From the NCBI GenBank assembly GCA_002364735.1, contig DEZB01000052.1, positions 26,736 to 90,735 of the forward strand: a stretch of 64,000 bases of DNA, written 5' to 3'. The translations under genes were made by a program, and so were the position numbers. Within the stretch, counting starts at the first letter, position 1. Every line of letters starts with the position of its first letter. The DNA is from Bacteroidales bacterium UBA3143 (GTDB lineage Bacteria; Bacteroidota; Bacteroidia; Bacteroidales; Dysgonomonadaceae). Below the pieces are notes generated by a model. The model did not search any database, was not told where the DNA came from, and saw only the letters and a list, made by a program, of their open reading frames with translations. Positions 8,672 to 17,143 of this stretch are shown here, piece after piece.

Positions 8672-10201
8672 TTATTTTGCAAAGCTTACTGCACGTGTTT
8701 CTCTTATCACAGTCACTTTAACTTGACCTGGATAAGTCATTTCTGTTTGTATTTTGTGCGCAATTTCATTAGATAGTCTTTCGGTATCTTTATCATCTAT
8801 TTTTTCAGCACCAACAATAACTCTTAACTCGCGCCCAGCCTGTATAGCATAAGTTTTAAGCACACCTGGATATGACATTGCCAATTGCTCTAAGTTATTG
8901 AGTCGCTTGATGTATGCTTCTACAATTTCTCTTCGAGCTCCTGGACGTGCTCCAGAAATAGCGTCACACACCTGAACAATGGGTGCAAGTAATGTGGTCA
9001 TTTCCACCTCGTCATGATGTGCACCTATTGCATTACAAATATCTGGTTTTTCCTTATATTTTTCCGCTAACTTCATTCCTAATATAGCGTGAGGCAATTC
9101 TGGTTCATCATCAGGCACTTTACCTAAATCGTGAAGCAGTCCGGCACGTTTTGCTCTCTTTGGATTTAAACCTAATTCAGCAGCCATTATAGCACATAAG
9201 TTGGCTGTTTCCTTTGAGTGTTGCAAAAGGTTTTGACCATATGACGAACGATATTTCATCTTACCCACCATTCGTATCAATTCGGGATGCAAACCATGAA
9301 TACCTAAATCTATTGTTGTACGCTTACCGGTTTCAATAATTTCGTCATCAATTTGTTTCTTCACTTTAGAAACCACCTCTTCAATCCTTGCAGGATGAAT
9401 TCGTCCATCTGAAACTAATTGATGTAGCGAAAGACGTGCTATTTCGCGACGAACAGGATCAAAAGCAGATAAAACAATTGCTTCAGGAGTATCATCCACA
9501 ATAATCTCAACACCCGTTGCAGCTTCAAGTGCTCTAATATTTCTTCCTTCGCGACCTATAATACGCCCTTTAATTTCATCTGAATCTATATGAAAGACGG
9601 TAATTGCATTTTCTACAGCTGTTTCTGTTGCAACCCTTTGAATGGATTGAATAACAATGCGCTTTGCTTCTTTATTGGCCGTTAGCTTGGCCTCTTCAAT
9701 AATATCACTAATGTATGACTGTGCATTTATTTTTGCCTCGTCTTTAAGCGATTCCACCAATTGCTCTTTTGCCTCATCAGCAGAAAGACCTGATACAACT
9801 TCGAGTTTTTCAACTATCGATTTATGCGACTTATCCAACTCAGCTGTGCGTTTTTCAACTATGATAAGCTGATTATCGAGGTTCGTTTTAAAAGCATCTA
9901 TTTCATTTTTTTTCTTATTAATCTCTTCTTGGCGTTGATTAATAGTCATTTCACGTTGTTTGAGCCTGTTTTCGGTAGTTTGAATGCGACTGGTCTTATT
10001 ATTTATCTGCTTCTCAGCTTCCGACTTCATTAGAAGAGTTTCCTCTTTAGCTTCCACAAGTTTATTTTTCAGTATTATGTCAGCGTCCTTTTCTGCATCG
10101 CTCACTATTTTTTTATAGCGTGAGTTAGCAGTATGTCCTGCAAAATACCACGTAACGCCTGCTCCTATTAGCAAGCCTACAATTCCTATTATTATTTCCA
10201 T
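8672..10201 (-). CDS. rny: Ribonuclease Y
   Basis: Membrane-anchored endoribonuclease that initiates mRNA decay. The 509 residues show an N-terminal membrane helix (about residues 3-22) and a long charged coiled coil (about 25-190). A KH RNA-binding domain follows (GRIIGREGRNIRALEAATG near 212), then an HD catalytic domain with AGLLHDLGK near 355 and HHDE near 394. The KH-to-HD arrangement is diagnostic of this family. It lies downstream of zapA on the same strand, but a strong terminator hairpin stands between them, so rny probably has its own promoter. Confidence 0.97.
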   Translation of the reverse strand: MEIIIGIVGLLIGAGVTWYFAGHTANSRYKKIVSDAEKDADIILKNKLVEAKEETLLMKSEAEKQINNKTSRIQTTENRLKQREMTINQRQEEINKKKNEIDAFKTNLDNQLIIVEKRTAELDKSHKSIVEKLEVVSGLSADEAKEQLVESLKDEAKINAQSYISDIIEEAKLTANKEAKRIVIQSIQRVATETAVENAITVFHIDSDEIKGRIIGREGRNIRALEAATGVEIIVDDTPEAIVLSAFDPVRREIARLSLHQLVSDGRIHPARIEEVVSKVKKQIDDEIIETGKRTTIDLGIHGLHPELIRMVGKMKYRSSYGQNLLQHSKETANLCAIMAAELGLNPKRAKRAGLLHDLGKVPDDEPELPHAILGMKLAEKYKEKPDICNAIGAHHDEVEMTTLLAPIVQVCDAISGARPGARREIVEAYIKRLNNLEQLAMSYPGVLKTYAIQAGRELRVIVGAEKIDDKDTERLSNEIAHKIQTEMTYPGQVKVTVIRETRAVSFAK

Positions 10202-10227
10202 ATTTTATTTTTTAATAATTTATTTAG

Positions 10228-10253
10228 AGCCAACTCTATCACTATAGAGGGCT
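10228..10253 (-). promoter_or_regulatory. Hairpin in the rny leader
   Basis: On the minus strand AGCCCTCTAT-AGTG-ATAGAG-TT-GGCT folds into a tight stem-loop about 27-52 bases before the rny start. It has no T tract, so it is more likely a leader structure than a terminator. A possible promoter (TTTG, 18 bases, TAGGTTTT) lies just upstream on the minus strand, near 10274-10303. Regulation is inference. Confidence 0.4.
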
Positions 10254-10300
10254 TATTGTTATTACATTAATCTAAAACCTATAATCCTACAGTTATAAAC

Positions 10301-10393
10301 AAAAAAAGCACACGTTTGCATTATCCATGTAATGCATCACGGGTGCTATCTGTAGTTTGTATTTTGTTAGAACGAGAAACTACACAGTTTTAT
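10301..10393 (-). ncRNA. Structured RNA segment after zapA, ending in an intrinsic terminator
   Basis: Immediately after the zapA stop the minus strand has two strong stem-loops. TGTAGTTT pairs perfectly with AAACTACA (10351-10358 with 10377-10384; 18-base loop). A longer composite hairpin (10307-10347) with a GCATTA/TAATGC core and AGCAC/GTGCT base ends in seven T residues. It is at least the zapA 3' untranslated region and terminator. Accumulation as a separate small RNA is inference. In proteobacteria the 6S RNA gene lies next to zapA, but about 90 nt is too short for full 6S RNA. Confidence 0.45.
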
Positions 10394-10696
10394 TTACTTT
10401 TCCAAGTAGATATCTAATTCATCAATAAGCGAACTTATCTTTTTTTCGTAAGGCTGTGTATTGTTTAATTTGCCCAACGTAAAATTTTGAACCAATGCTT
10501 GAATAGCTGCCATAGCCATAAAATCCTGTGTAATCAATCCAGAAGAATCACCATAAGTAATTCTATATTGATTTATTTTATTATTAATTTTTTTTTCGGC
10601 ATTACGGAAAGCTTCCTCCTCCGATCTAAGTATCGTAATAGGATACTTACGGCCGTCAATAACTAAAGTCAATGAAAATTTATCTTCGTTCTTCAT
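10394..10696 (-). CDS. zapA: Cell division protein ZapA
   Basis: A 100-residue protein of the ZapA family, which binds FtsZ and promotes filament bundling at the division ring. The N-terminal half (SLTLVIDGRKYPITILRSEEE) matches the ZapA globular head, and the C-terminal half is helical and suited to the coiled-coil dimer. Length and order are typical. It starts 18 bases after the coiled-coil gene upstream and is co-transcribed with it. The synteny with rny downstream supports the call. Confidence 0.9.
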   Translation of the reverse strand: MKNEDKFSLTLVIDGRKYPITILRSEEEAFRNAEKKINNKINQYRITYGDSSGLITQDFMAMAAIQALVQNFTLGKLNNTQPYEKKISSLIDELDIYLEK

Positions 10697-10714
10697 ACCT
10701 CATCCATTAGTTAG

Positions 10715-11026
10715 CTATTTACTCAACAAACCAATGCATTTATCTACTTCTCGCACCAATTTCGATATTTGATTTTTAGCTATGTCCACATCCACACTTG
10801 CTGCAGTAATGGTTCGAGCAATTTTCAAATTATCGTATTTTTTGTTAACCTCACTTATTTCGTTTTCCAATCTTACTATTTCACCTCTTCTGATAACGAG
10901 TTCATCCTTGAGCTGACTATTCTCATGTTTTAGCTTGTCACACAAGAGTAAAACCTGCTTGACACGCACTTCTAAATTTACCAGCAATTTGGCACGATCT
11001 TCAGTCATAGTATAACAAAAATTCAC
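10715..11026 (-). CDS. Small coiled-coil protein upstream of zapA (ZapB-like, uncertain)
   Basis: A 103-residue acidic, almost entirely helical protein with heptad patterning, especially residues 15-65 (KQVLLLCDKLKHENSQLKDEL and RLENEISEVNKKYDNL). There is no signal peptide or membrane segment. Adjacency to zapA (18 bases, same strand) suggests a division role similar to ZapB. Homology to ZapB cannot be claimed from a coiled coil alone. The first residues MNFCYTM may be an extended start; MTEDRAKLL, six codons in, is an equally good start. Confidence 0.7.
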   Translation of the reverse strand: MNFCYTMTEDRAKLLVNLEVRVKQVLLLCDKLKHENSQLKDELVIRRGEIVRLENEISEVNKKYDNLKIARTITAASVDVDIAKNQISKLVREVDKCIGLLSK

Positions 11027-11130
11027 GCAAATATAATCATAGAAAACGATTCTCCAAAATTATAAATGCTAAATTATGACGTTGTTTAATTAATTATTCG
11101 CTTTATATTTAATACCTTTATTCTTTAAGA

Positions 11131-11826
11131 ATGAATATAATAATACTAAATGCGATAATGATATCAATTTCAATCCATAATCAAATTTATGATGCTTGTC
11201 CTCAATTTGTAGCAGTTCAACTACAATGTGATGTAAAAAACAGTGAATTTAATCTATCTCTATGGAGTGAAATAGAGCAATTTACAAAAAAATTAAAAAA
11301 GAACAGCAAGGTTAAAGACATTAATAAGTTTACTCCTATTTTAGCCACTCGCAACACGTATAAAAAGTTGGGAAAAGACCCTAACAGATATCGCCCTTCA
11401 GCGGAAGCATTGCGCAGAAGAATTTTAAAAGGGAACGAACTTTACAAAATAAATACATTGGTAGATGCCATCAACTTAATATCTTTGAAGACGGGTTATT
11501 CAATTGGAGGATTTGATGCCAGTCTCATAAAAGGTGAATTGGAACTGGGTGTTGGACAAAAAGACGAACCCTTTGAAGCGATTGCTCGTGGCGTTTTAAA
11601 TATTGAGGGACTGCCCGTATACCGCGACTCAATAGGAGGAATTGGCACACCAACGAGCGACGAAGAACGAACAAAAATTGGACTGGAAACTAATAAACTC
11701 TTGTTACTATTGAATGCCTATTCGGGTAGAGAAGGGTTGGAAGAGGCGGAGGATTATGCAAAAGCTGTGCTGGAAGAGTATGTGGAGGCAGAGAATTTGG
11801 AAGTGAGGTGGATCGAGAGATTTTAG
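11131..11826 (+). CDS. B3/B4 tRNA-binding-domain protein
   Basis: A stand-alone B3/B4 domain protein, related to the editing region of the phenylalanyl-tRNA synthetase beta subunit. Diagnostic stretches are ATRNTYKKLGKDPNRYRPSAEALRRRI (mid-protein) and a C-terminal half with GGFDASLI and EGLPVYRDSIGG. Free-standing members are presumed to act on aminoacyl-tRNA or related small substrates, but this is not established. Two starts are possible. The ATG at 11158 (MISISIHNQIYDACP) fits the family N-terminus better than the ATG at 11131. It is a single gene; 260 bases downstream hold no clear feature before sucA. Confidence 0.8.
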   Translation: MNIIILNAIMISISIHNQIYDACPQFVAVQLQCDVKNSEFNLSLWSEIEQFTKKLKKNSKVKDINKFTPILATRNTYKKLGKDPNRYRPSAEALRRRILKGNELYKINTLVDAINLISLKTGYSIGGFDASLIKGELELGVGQKDEPFEAIARGVLNIEGLPVYRDSIGGIGTPTSDEERTKIGLETNKLLLLLNAYSGREGLEEAEDYAKAVLEEYVEAENLEVRWIERF

Positions 11827-12086
11827 CACATTATATTCATTTTATAATTACCCCCTTATTTTCACTATTAATTCTCTATTTCACCTCTCACATTCATTTT
11901 TTTTTGTATTTTGTTGCACAATATATTTTGTCACAAATTAAAGAGAGAGTTCAAACACTGTTGAATAAAGAGATTATTCACTTAAACCGCACAATTAAAG
12001 CGAACATCAGCCCTTGTTAGATTGTTACATCTCTCATAGATAATTAAAAAATAAAACTTGTTTCGGCTTAAAAATTAATTCACAAT

Positions 12087-14906
12087 ATGGACGATTTTTC
12101 ATTTGTTGGTAACAGCGATATAGCATCCATTGAAGAGCTTTATCGTAAGTATTTAGAGAATCCTGCGTCTATTGATGCAAGCTTTGCTCATTTTTTTCGA
12201 GGATTCGATTTTGCCAAGAAAAACTTTCAGCCAGTGGCTGGACAAGTCATCAGCAAAGAGTTTAATGTGATAAATCTTATACATGGTTATCGCCAGCGTG
12301 GGCATTTTTTCACTAAAACAAATCCCGTTCGTGCTCGCAGACAATACACCCCTACCCTGGATATCGAAAACTTCGAATTGCAAGAAAGTGATTTAGATAC
12401 TGTTTTTGAAGCTGGCACACAGATTGGTATTGGTCCTGCCAAACTGCGGGATATCATTGAACACTTAGAAGCTACATACTGTAGATCAATAGGAGTAGAA
12501 TACCTATTTATACGTCGTCCAGAAGTAATCAATTGGCTGAAAGAGAGAATGGAGAGCACCCGCAATGAACCCTCTTATGACGAAAATCAGAAAAAAAATT
12601 TCTTTCACCAATTAAAACGTGCCGTTAACTTCGAAGACTTTATTCACAAAAAATTTGTTGGACAAAAGCGTTTCTCACTCGAAGGAGGCGAATCACTTAT
12701 TACCGGATTGTATTCAATCATTCGCAAAGGAGCTTCGTTTGGCGCGGAAGAATTTATCATTGGCATGGCCCATCGTGGCAGACTTAATGTGCTCACCAAT
12801 GTGCTGCAAAAACCATATCGCAACGTTTTCAAAGAGTTTGTAGCGCAAGAGTATGATGCCAGTGTTTCTTTGGGAGATGTGAAATATCACTTGGGGTTCA
12901 ATAAGAAAATAACACTCGACGATGGCAAAGAGATCAATCTCGCACTCTTACCAAACCCTTCGCATTTAGAAGCTGTAACCCCAGTTGCTATTGGATTAGC
13001 ACGATCACGCATTGACCATGCATACAATCACGATCATGACAAAGTTGTGCCCATCATCATTCATGGAGATGCTGCCATTGCTTCACAAGGAGTGATGTAT
13101 GAAGTGGTTCAAATGGCTACTCTGGACGGATATAAATCTGGGGGCACCATTCACGTAGTTGTTAACAATCAAGTTGGTTTCACTACCAATTATATTGAAG
13201 CACGCTCCAGCACCTACTGCACAGACATTGCAAAGGTTACTCGAAACCCTGTCTTTCACGTCAATGGCGATGACACTGAAGCAGTAGCTTATGTTTTTGA
13301 ATTGGCTATGGAGTATCGTCAGAAGTTTAACACCGATGTATTTATCGACATACTTTGCTACCGCAAATATGGACACAACGAGGGTGACGAACCACGATTT
13401 ACACAACCGTTGCTCTACAAAACAATTGCTAAGCATCCCAATCCATTAGAGATTTATGCAGCACAACTGCAAAAAGAAAAAGTGCTTTCATCAAAAGAAG
13501 CACGCAAACTTATTGAGGAATATGATGAGCATTTAGAAGAAGAGCTTACAATTTCCCAGCAAAGTGCCAAAGTTTCAATCCCTCGCTTTATGCCGGATTT
13601 ATGGTCTTCTTTCCCTTTTCCCGAAGATGATGATTTCAAACATACCATGCCTACTGGTGTAGATAGAGAAACGATAGACCGACTATGGTCTCAAATGAAT
13701 AAAGTACCCAAAGAAAAGCTTTTCTTTTCAAAGGTGCACAAGATTTTGGAGGATCGTCAAAAGATGTACGATAGCGAAAAGATAGATTGGGCTATGGGCG
13801 AACTATTAAGTTATGCCACATTAATCAATGACGGACATCCTGTGAGGTTGAGCGGACAAGACACCGAACGTGGCACATTTGCCCATCGTCACGCCAGTTT
13901 TGCACAAGAGGATGTGCGCGAACGATATATGCCATTGCGTGATTCTGCAGAGTTTGAAGCCCCTTTCACTGCCTACAACTCTCCTCTATCTGAGTATGGA
14001 GTGTTGGGTTTTGAATATGGTTATGCGCTTGGAGTTCCCAACGGTCTCAATATTTGGGAAGCACAGTTCGGCGATTTTCACAATGTGGCACAAGTTATTA
14101 TTGACCAATACATTAGTTCGGCTGAAGAAAAATGGGGCGTTTTAAACGGACTTGTCCTTTATCTACCGCATGGTTATGAAGGACAAGGACCTGAACATTC
14201 GAGTGGACGCATTGAAAGATTCCTAACCATGTCTGCACGCAATAACATGCAAGTGATGAATTTCACCACTCCCGCAAATCTTTTTCATGCACTCAGAATG
14301 CAATTGATGCGCAACATTCGTCTCCCCATGGTAGTGTTCACTCCCAAAAGTTTGTTGCGTCATCCCAGATGTATTTCTACAGTAAATGATTTGGTAGAGA
14401 GTACTTTTCAAGAAGTGATTGATGACAACAATGTGAATGTAGAATCTGTTACCCGTCTGGTATTTTGTACTGGCAAGATATATTACGACCTGTTGAAACG
14501 CAAAGAAGAACTTGAAGCTCGCAATGTTGCAATTGTTCGCATAGAACAACTCTACCCTTTCCCTGAAGAGAAAGTGGCAGCTATTGTAGAAAAATACGCT
14601 TCGGCACTGCTCACCCTTTGGGTGCAAGAAGAACCCGAGAATATGGGAGCATGGACTTTTATTAATAAAATGATGCATCAGTATCACATAGTTCCAGTAG
14701 CACGTTTGGCAAGTGCAAGTCCTGCAACAGGATTGGCAAAACTGCACAATGTTGGACAAAAAGAAATTATTGACAAAGTGTTCAAACCATGCCATTGCGA
14801 TAAAAAACTTCCTTATTGTAATTTAGATTGTGTGGAAGGAAGTAGCCGGGAAGAAATACTGAAACAACATTATTACTTTCCAGACGATCAACGTTTTTCA
14901 ATCTAA
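12087..14906 (+). CDS. sucA: 2-oxoglutarate dehydrogenase E1 component
   Basis: Thiamine-diphosphate-dependent decarboxylase of the 2-oxoglutarate dehydrogenase complex (TCA cycle, cytoplasm). At 939 residues it has normal length. The N-terminus contains the E2-docking-type segment SIEELYRKYLENPASID. Cofactor and substrate motifs are clear: GMAHRGRLNVL near 225, HGDAAIASQGVMYEV near 323 and NNQVGFTTNY near 360. The last 45 residues contain a cysteine cluster (CHC, then C and DC), which could bind a metal; this is an observation only. sucB follows after 59 bases, so the two form an operon. The lipoamide dehydrogenase (E3) gene is not in the window. Confidence 0.97.
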   Translation: MDDFSFVGNSDIASIEELYRKYLENPASIDASFAHFFRGFDFAKKNFQPVAGQVISKEFNVINLIHGYRQRGHFFTKTNPVRARRQYTPTLDIENFELQESDLDTVFEAGTQIGIGPAKLRDIIEHLEATYCRSIGVEYLFIRRPEVINWLKERMESTRNEPSYDENQKKNFFHQLKRAVNFEDFIHKKFVGQKRFSLEGGESLITGLYSIIRKGASFGAEEFIIGMAHRGRLNVLTNVLQKPYRNVFKEFVAQEYDASVSLGDVKYHLGFNKKITLDDGKEINLALLPNPSHLEAVTPVAIGLARSRIDHAYNHDHDKVVPIIIHGDAAIASQGVMYEVVQMATLDGYKSGGTIHVVVNNQVGFTTNYIEARSSTYCTDIAKVTRNPVFHVNGDDTEAVAYVFELAMEYRQKFNTDVFIDILCYRKYGHNEGDEPRFTQPLLYKTIAKHPNPLEIYAAQLQKEKVLSSKEARKLIEEYDEHLEEELTISQQSAKVSIPRFMPDLWSSFPFPEDDDFKHTMPTGVDRETIDRLWSQMNKVPKEKLFFSKVHKILEDRQKMYDSEKIDWAMGELLSYATLINDGHPVRLSGQDTERGTFAHRHASFAQEDVRERYMPLRDSAEFEAPFTAYNSPLSEYGVLGFEYGYALGVPNGLNIWEAQFGDFHNVAQVIIDQYISSAEEKWGVLNGLVLYLPHGYEGQGPEHSSGRIERFLTMSARNNMQVMNFTTPANLFHALRMQLMRNIRLPMVVFTPKSLLRHPRCISTVNDLVESTFQEVIDDNNVNVESVTRLVFCTGKIYYDLLKRKEELEARNVAIVRIEQLYPFPEEKVAAIVEKYASALLTLWVQEEPENMGAWTFINKMMHQYHIVPVARLASASPATGLAKLHNVGQKEIIDKVFKPCHCDKKLPYCNLDCVEGSSREEILKQHYYFPDDQRFSI

Positions 14907-14965
14907 AACCAAACGCTAACAAATAAATAGTTATAGTAGCAATTTCAAGTTAACGAATTAATGAT

Positions 14966-16327
14966 ATGATGATAGAAGTGAAAGTGCCATCACCTGGCGA
15001 ATCGATAAACGAAGTAGAACTGGCAACATGGACAGTGGCCAATGGCGACTTGGTACACAAAAACCAGGAGTTAGCTATGATAGAATCAGATAAAGCCACC
15101 CTATCTTTGATTGCCCCCGAATCGGGCAAAATAGAAATTTTGGTACAAGAAGGCGAAACTGTGAAAGTTGATTCTGTAGCATGCCGCATTGATACTTCGG
15201 TGGAAGTGCCAGATGAAGAAGATGAGCTGGATGATGCGGATGAAGTAGAAGAGAAGTTAGAACATGAGCAAAAAGAAACAGACCGCAAAGAAGACAAAGC
15301 TGACGCCAAAGAAGTAAAAAAAGAAGCGCCTTCAGGTGCTGACAGTGAATTGGAACCGAAAGACGGAGGCACTGCGACTGCTAAACAATCCAAACATACA
15401 CAGACAGATAAATCTACTGACGATTTGTCCGAAGTGAAAACAACCCCGTTGGCACGCAAAATGATGGAAGTAGAAAATATCAACGTGGAAGACATTATTA
15501 AGGGTTTGAGAAGACTTTCATCGGATGATGTTAACGCTGTTTTAAATCAAGGTTCACAAAATGATAACGGCCAACCCTCAACCTCAGCTCCAAAAGAGCG
15601 AACCGTTGAACGCGAAAAAATGAGTCAACTACGCAAACACCTCAGCAAACGCTTGGTGCAAGTGAAAAATGAAACTGCCATGTTAACCACGTTCAACGAA
15701 GTGGATATGCAAAACCTAATGACACTGCGGAGCAAATACCAACCAGAGTTTGTGAAGAAATATGGCTACAAAATTGGGTTAATTACGTTTTTCCTGAAAG
15801 CTTGCGCTTTAGCACTTAAGCTTCACCCTAAAATAAACAGCCAGATGGATGGCGAAGAAATTTTGCATCCATCTTATGTCGATATCTCTGTGGCAGTGCA
15901 AGCCCCCAAAGGACTGATGGTTCCCGTCATTCGCAATGTTGACACACTCAGCCTTGCAGCAATTGAATCGGAACTCAAGCGCCTTGCAGACAAAGCGCTT
16001 TCGGGCAGAATAAGTATGGACGAAATGGCAGGTGGCACGTTCACTCTCACCAATGGTGGTGTGTTTGGATCTATGATGTCCACCCCGCTTATCAATCCAC
16101 CACAATCAGCCATCATTGGCATGCACAACATTGTCGATCGTCCAATGGCGGTGAATGGACAAGTGCAAATTCGCCCCATGATGTATATTGCTCTCAGCTA
16201 CGATCACCGCATCATTGATGGAAAAGACTCAGTTAGTTTTTTGATGGATGTGAAGAAAATGATTGAGAACCCCAGCTCTATGTTGCATGGAGGGAAAGAT
16301 GAAGGAAAAAAGCTATTGGGTTTGTAA
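14966..16327 (+). CDS. sucB: Dihydrolipoyllysine succinyltransferase (2-oxoglutarate dehydrogenase E2)
   Basis: E2 core of the 2-oxoglutarate dehydrogenase complex. The 453 residues comprise an N-terminal lipoyl domain (about 1-75; lipoylated Lys in IESDKATLSL) and a very acidic and lysine-rich linker (about 80-150). A short peripheral-subunit-binding-like segment (PLARKMMEVENINVEDI, about 155-190) lacks the usual GTG turn. The CoA acyltransferase domain carries the catalytic YDHRIIDGKDSV motif near the end. Two ATG codons lie in tandem at 14966 and 14969; either could be used. It is co-transcribed with sucA. Confidence 0.95.
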   Translation: MMIEVKVPSPGESINEVELATWTVANGDLVHKNQELAMIESDKATLSLIAPESGKIEILVQEGETVKVDSVACRIDTSVEVPDEEDELDDADEVEEKLEHEQKETDRKEDKADAKEVKKEAPSGADSELEPKDGGTATAKQSKHTQTDKSTDDLSEVKTTPLARKMMEVENINVEDIIKGLRRLSSDDVNAVLNQGSQNDNGQPSTSAPKERTVEREKMSQLRKHLSKRLVQVKNETAMLTTFNEVDMQNLMTLRSKYQPEFVKKYGYKIGLITFFLKACALALKLHPKINSQMDGEEILHPSYVDISVAVQAPKGLMVPVIRNVDTLSLAAIESELKRLADKALSGRISMDEMAGGTFTLTNGGVFGSMMSTPLINPPQSAIIGMHNIVDRPMAVNGQVQIRPMMYIALSYDHRIIDGKDSVSFLMDVKKMIENPSSMLHGGKDEGKKLLGL

Positions 16328-16369
16328 TGTTACAAATGTAGAGACGTAATATTTTACGTCTTAATACAA

Positions 16370-16423
16370 AAAAGGAACAAGTCGTAAATTAGTTAGTCGA
16401 AGACTTTCTAATTTACGACTTGT
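16370..16423 (-). terminator. Terminator of the restriction-modification operon
   Basis: Two perfect 16-base arms (16377-16392 and 16408-16423) enclose a 15-base loop. On the minus strand a T-rich tract follows, just downstream of the nuclease stop. A smaller hairpin, AGACGTAA/TTACGTCT at 16342-16361, lies after sucB on the plus strand and may end that operon. Confidence 0.8.
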
Positions 16424-16438
16424 CATATTTGCGATCAA

Positions 16439-17143
16439 TTATTTAGCCAATCGTTTCATTTCCTCCTTTATTTGCTCTATCACTTCAACATTATATATTG
16501 CTTTCTTTCCGGCTATTTTTGTAGAATATACAAAGAAAACCTTTCCCCCATGGTCTCTCTCAAACTTTTCATGATTAACACGGTGCATTTCTATCCATTG
16601 ATATTGATTGAGCGATTGCCCTGAGCCAATTGGTTTTATTTGAATACCTATATACTTTTCTCCAACTTTCAAAAAGAAGTCAACACTATATGCCCTGTCC
16701 CAATTGTCGGGTGCAGGTTCTATTTTTTGTCCAAGTGCTCCTTCCAATTGACCATATATAGTATCAATCTCTGTTTGGTATCCATCATATGTTCTTCGAA
16801 GCACCAGATTGTATGCATATTCTATACACTCCTCTTCGGTTATTGAAGCTAATTCGTTTTGAACAACTTCTGAGAGTTTGGTGAAGAGGGTTTGGCCCAA
16901 TGAGGTAATATATTCACGAGTAATATATATTCCATTTTTCTTTTTTTGTTTACCTTTTGTGAAATAGTACTCTTCCCACTCATTGAAATCAATAGGTGCA
17001 CATTCTCGTATTAATTCAGATAAAGGTCCTATGCTATAAGCTTTATTTAAACCCCATCTATTTAAAGCATAGTTTAGAAGTGTTTCATGTTTAAATTTGA
17101 AACCCATTCCATCAGTTTTTGTCATCCAATCTTTATTTGCCAT
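16439..17143 (-). CDS. Type II restriction endonuclease, MjaI-like family
   Basis: A 234-residue restriction endonuclease. A PD-(D/E)xK-type active site is visible: Asp155 in AYSVDFFLKV and Gln168-x-Lys170 in YIGIQIKPI, with Glu125 (YQTEID) as a further candidate metal ligand. Overall pattern and size resemble the MjaI family, whose archetype cleaves CTAG. Its first codons overlap the last 11 bases of the methyltransferase gene, so translation is coupled in the order methyltransferase then nuclease. That order lets protection appear first. The near absence of CTAG from this window supports the specificity. Family assignment is from pattern memory, not from a search. Confidence 0.72.
   Translation of the reverse strand: MANKDWMTKTDGMGFKFKHETLLNYALNRWGLNKAYSIGPLSELIRECAPIDFNEWEEYYFTKGKQKKKNGIYITREYITSLGQTLFTKLSEVVQNELASITEEECIEYAYNLVLRRTYDGYQTEIDTIYGQLEGALGQKIEPAPDNWDRAYSVDFFLKVGEKYIGIQIKPIGSGQSLNQYQWIEMHRVNHEKFERDHGGKVFFVYSTKIAGKKAIYNVEVIEQIKEEMKRLAK

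Noticed and set aside
10228..10394. 6S RNA between zapA and rny
   Set aside because: A strong terminator splits the region into pieces too short for 6S RNA, and the closing stem with a large central bubble could not be drawn. Kept only as a structured RNA segment.
11808..12020. 70-codon frame between the B3/4 gene and sucA
   Set aside because: It overlaps the end of a confident gene, has an AT-driven composition rich in Phe, Ile and Leu, and shows no recognisable motif.
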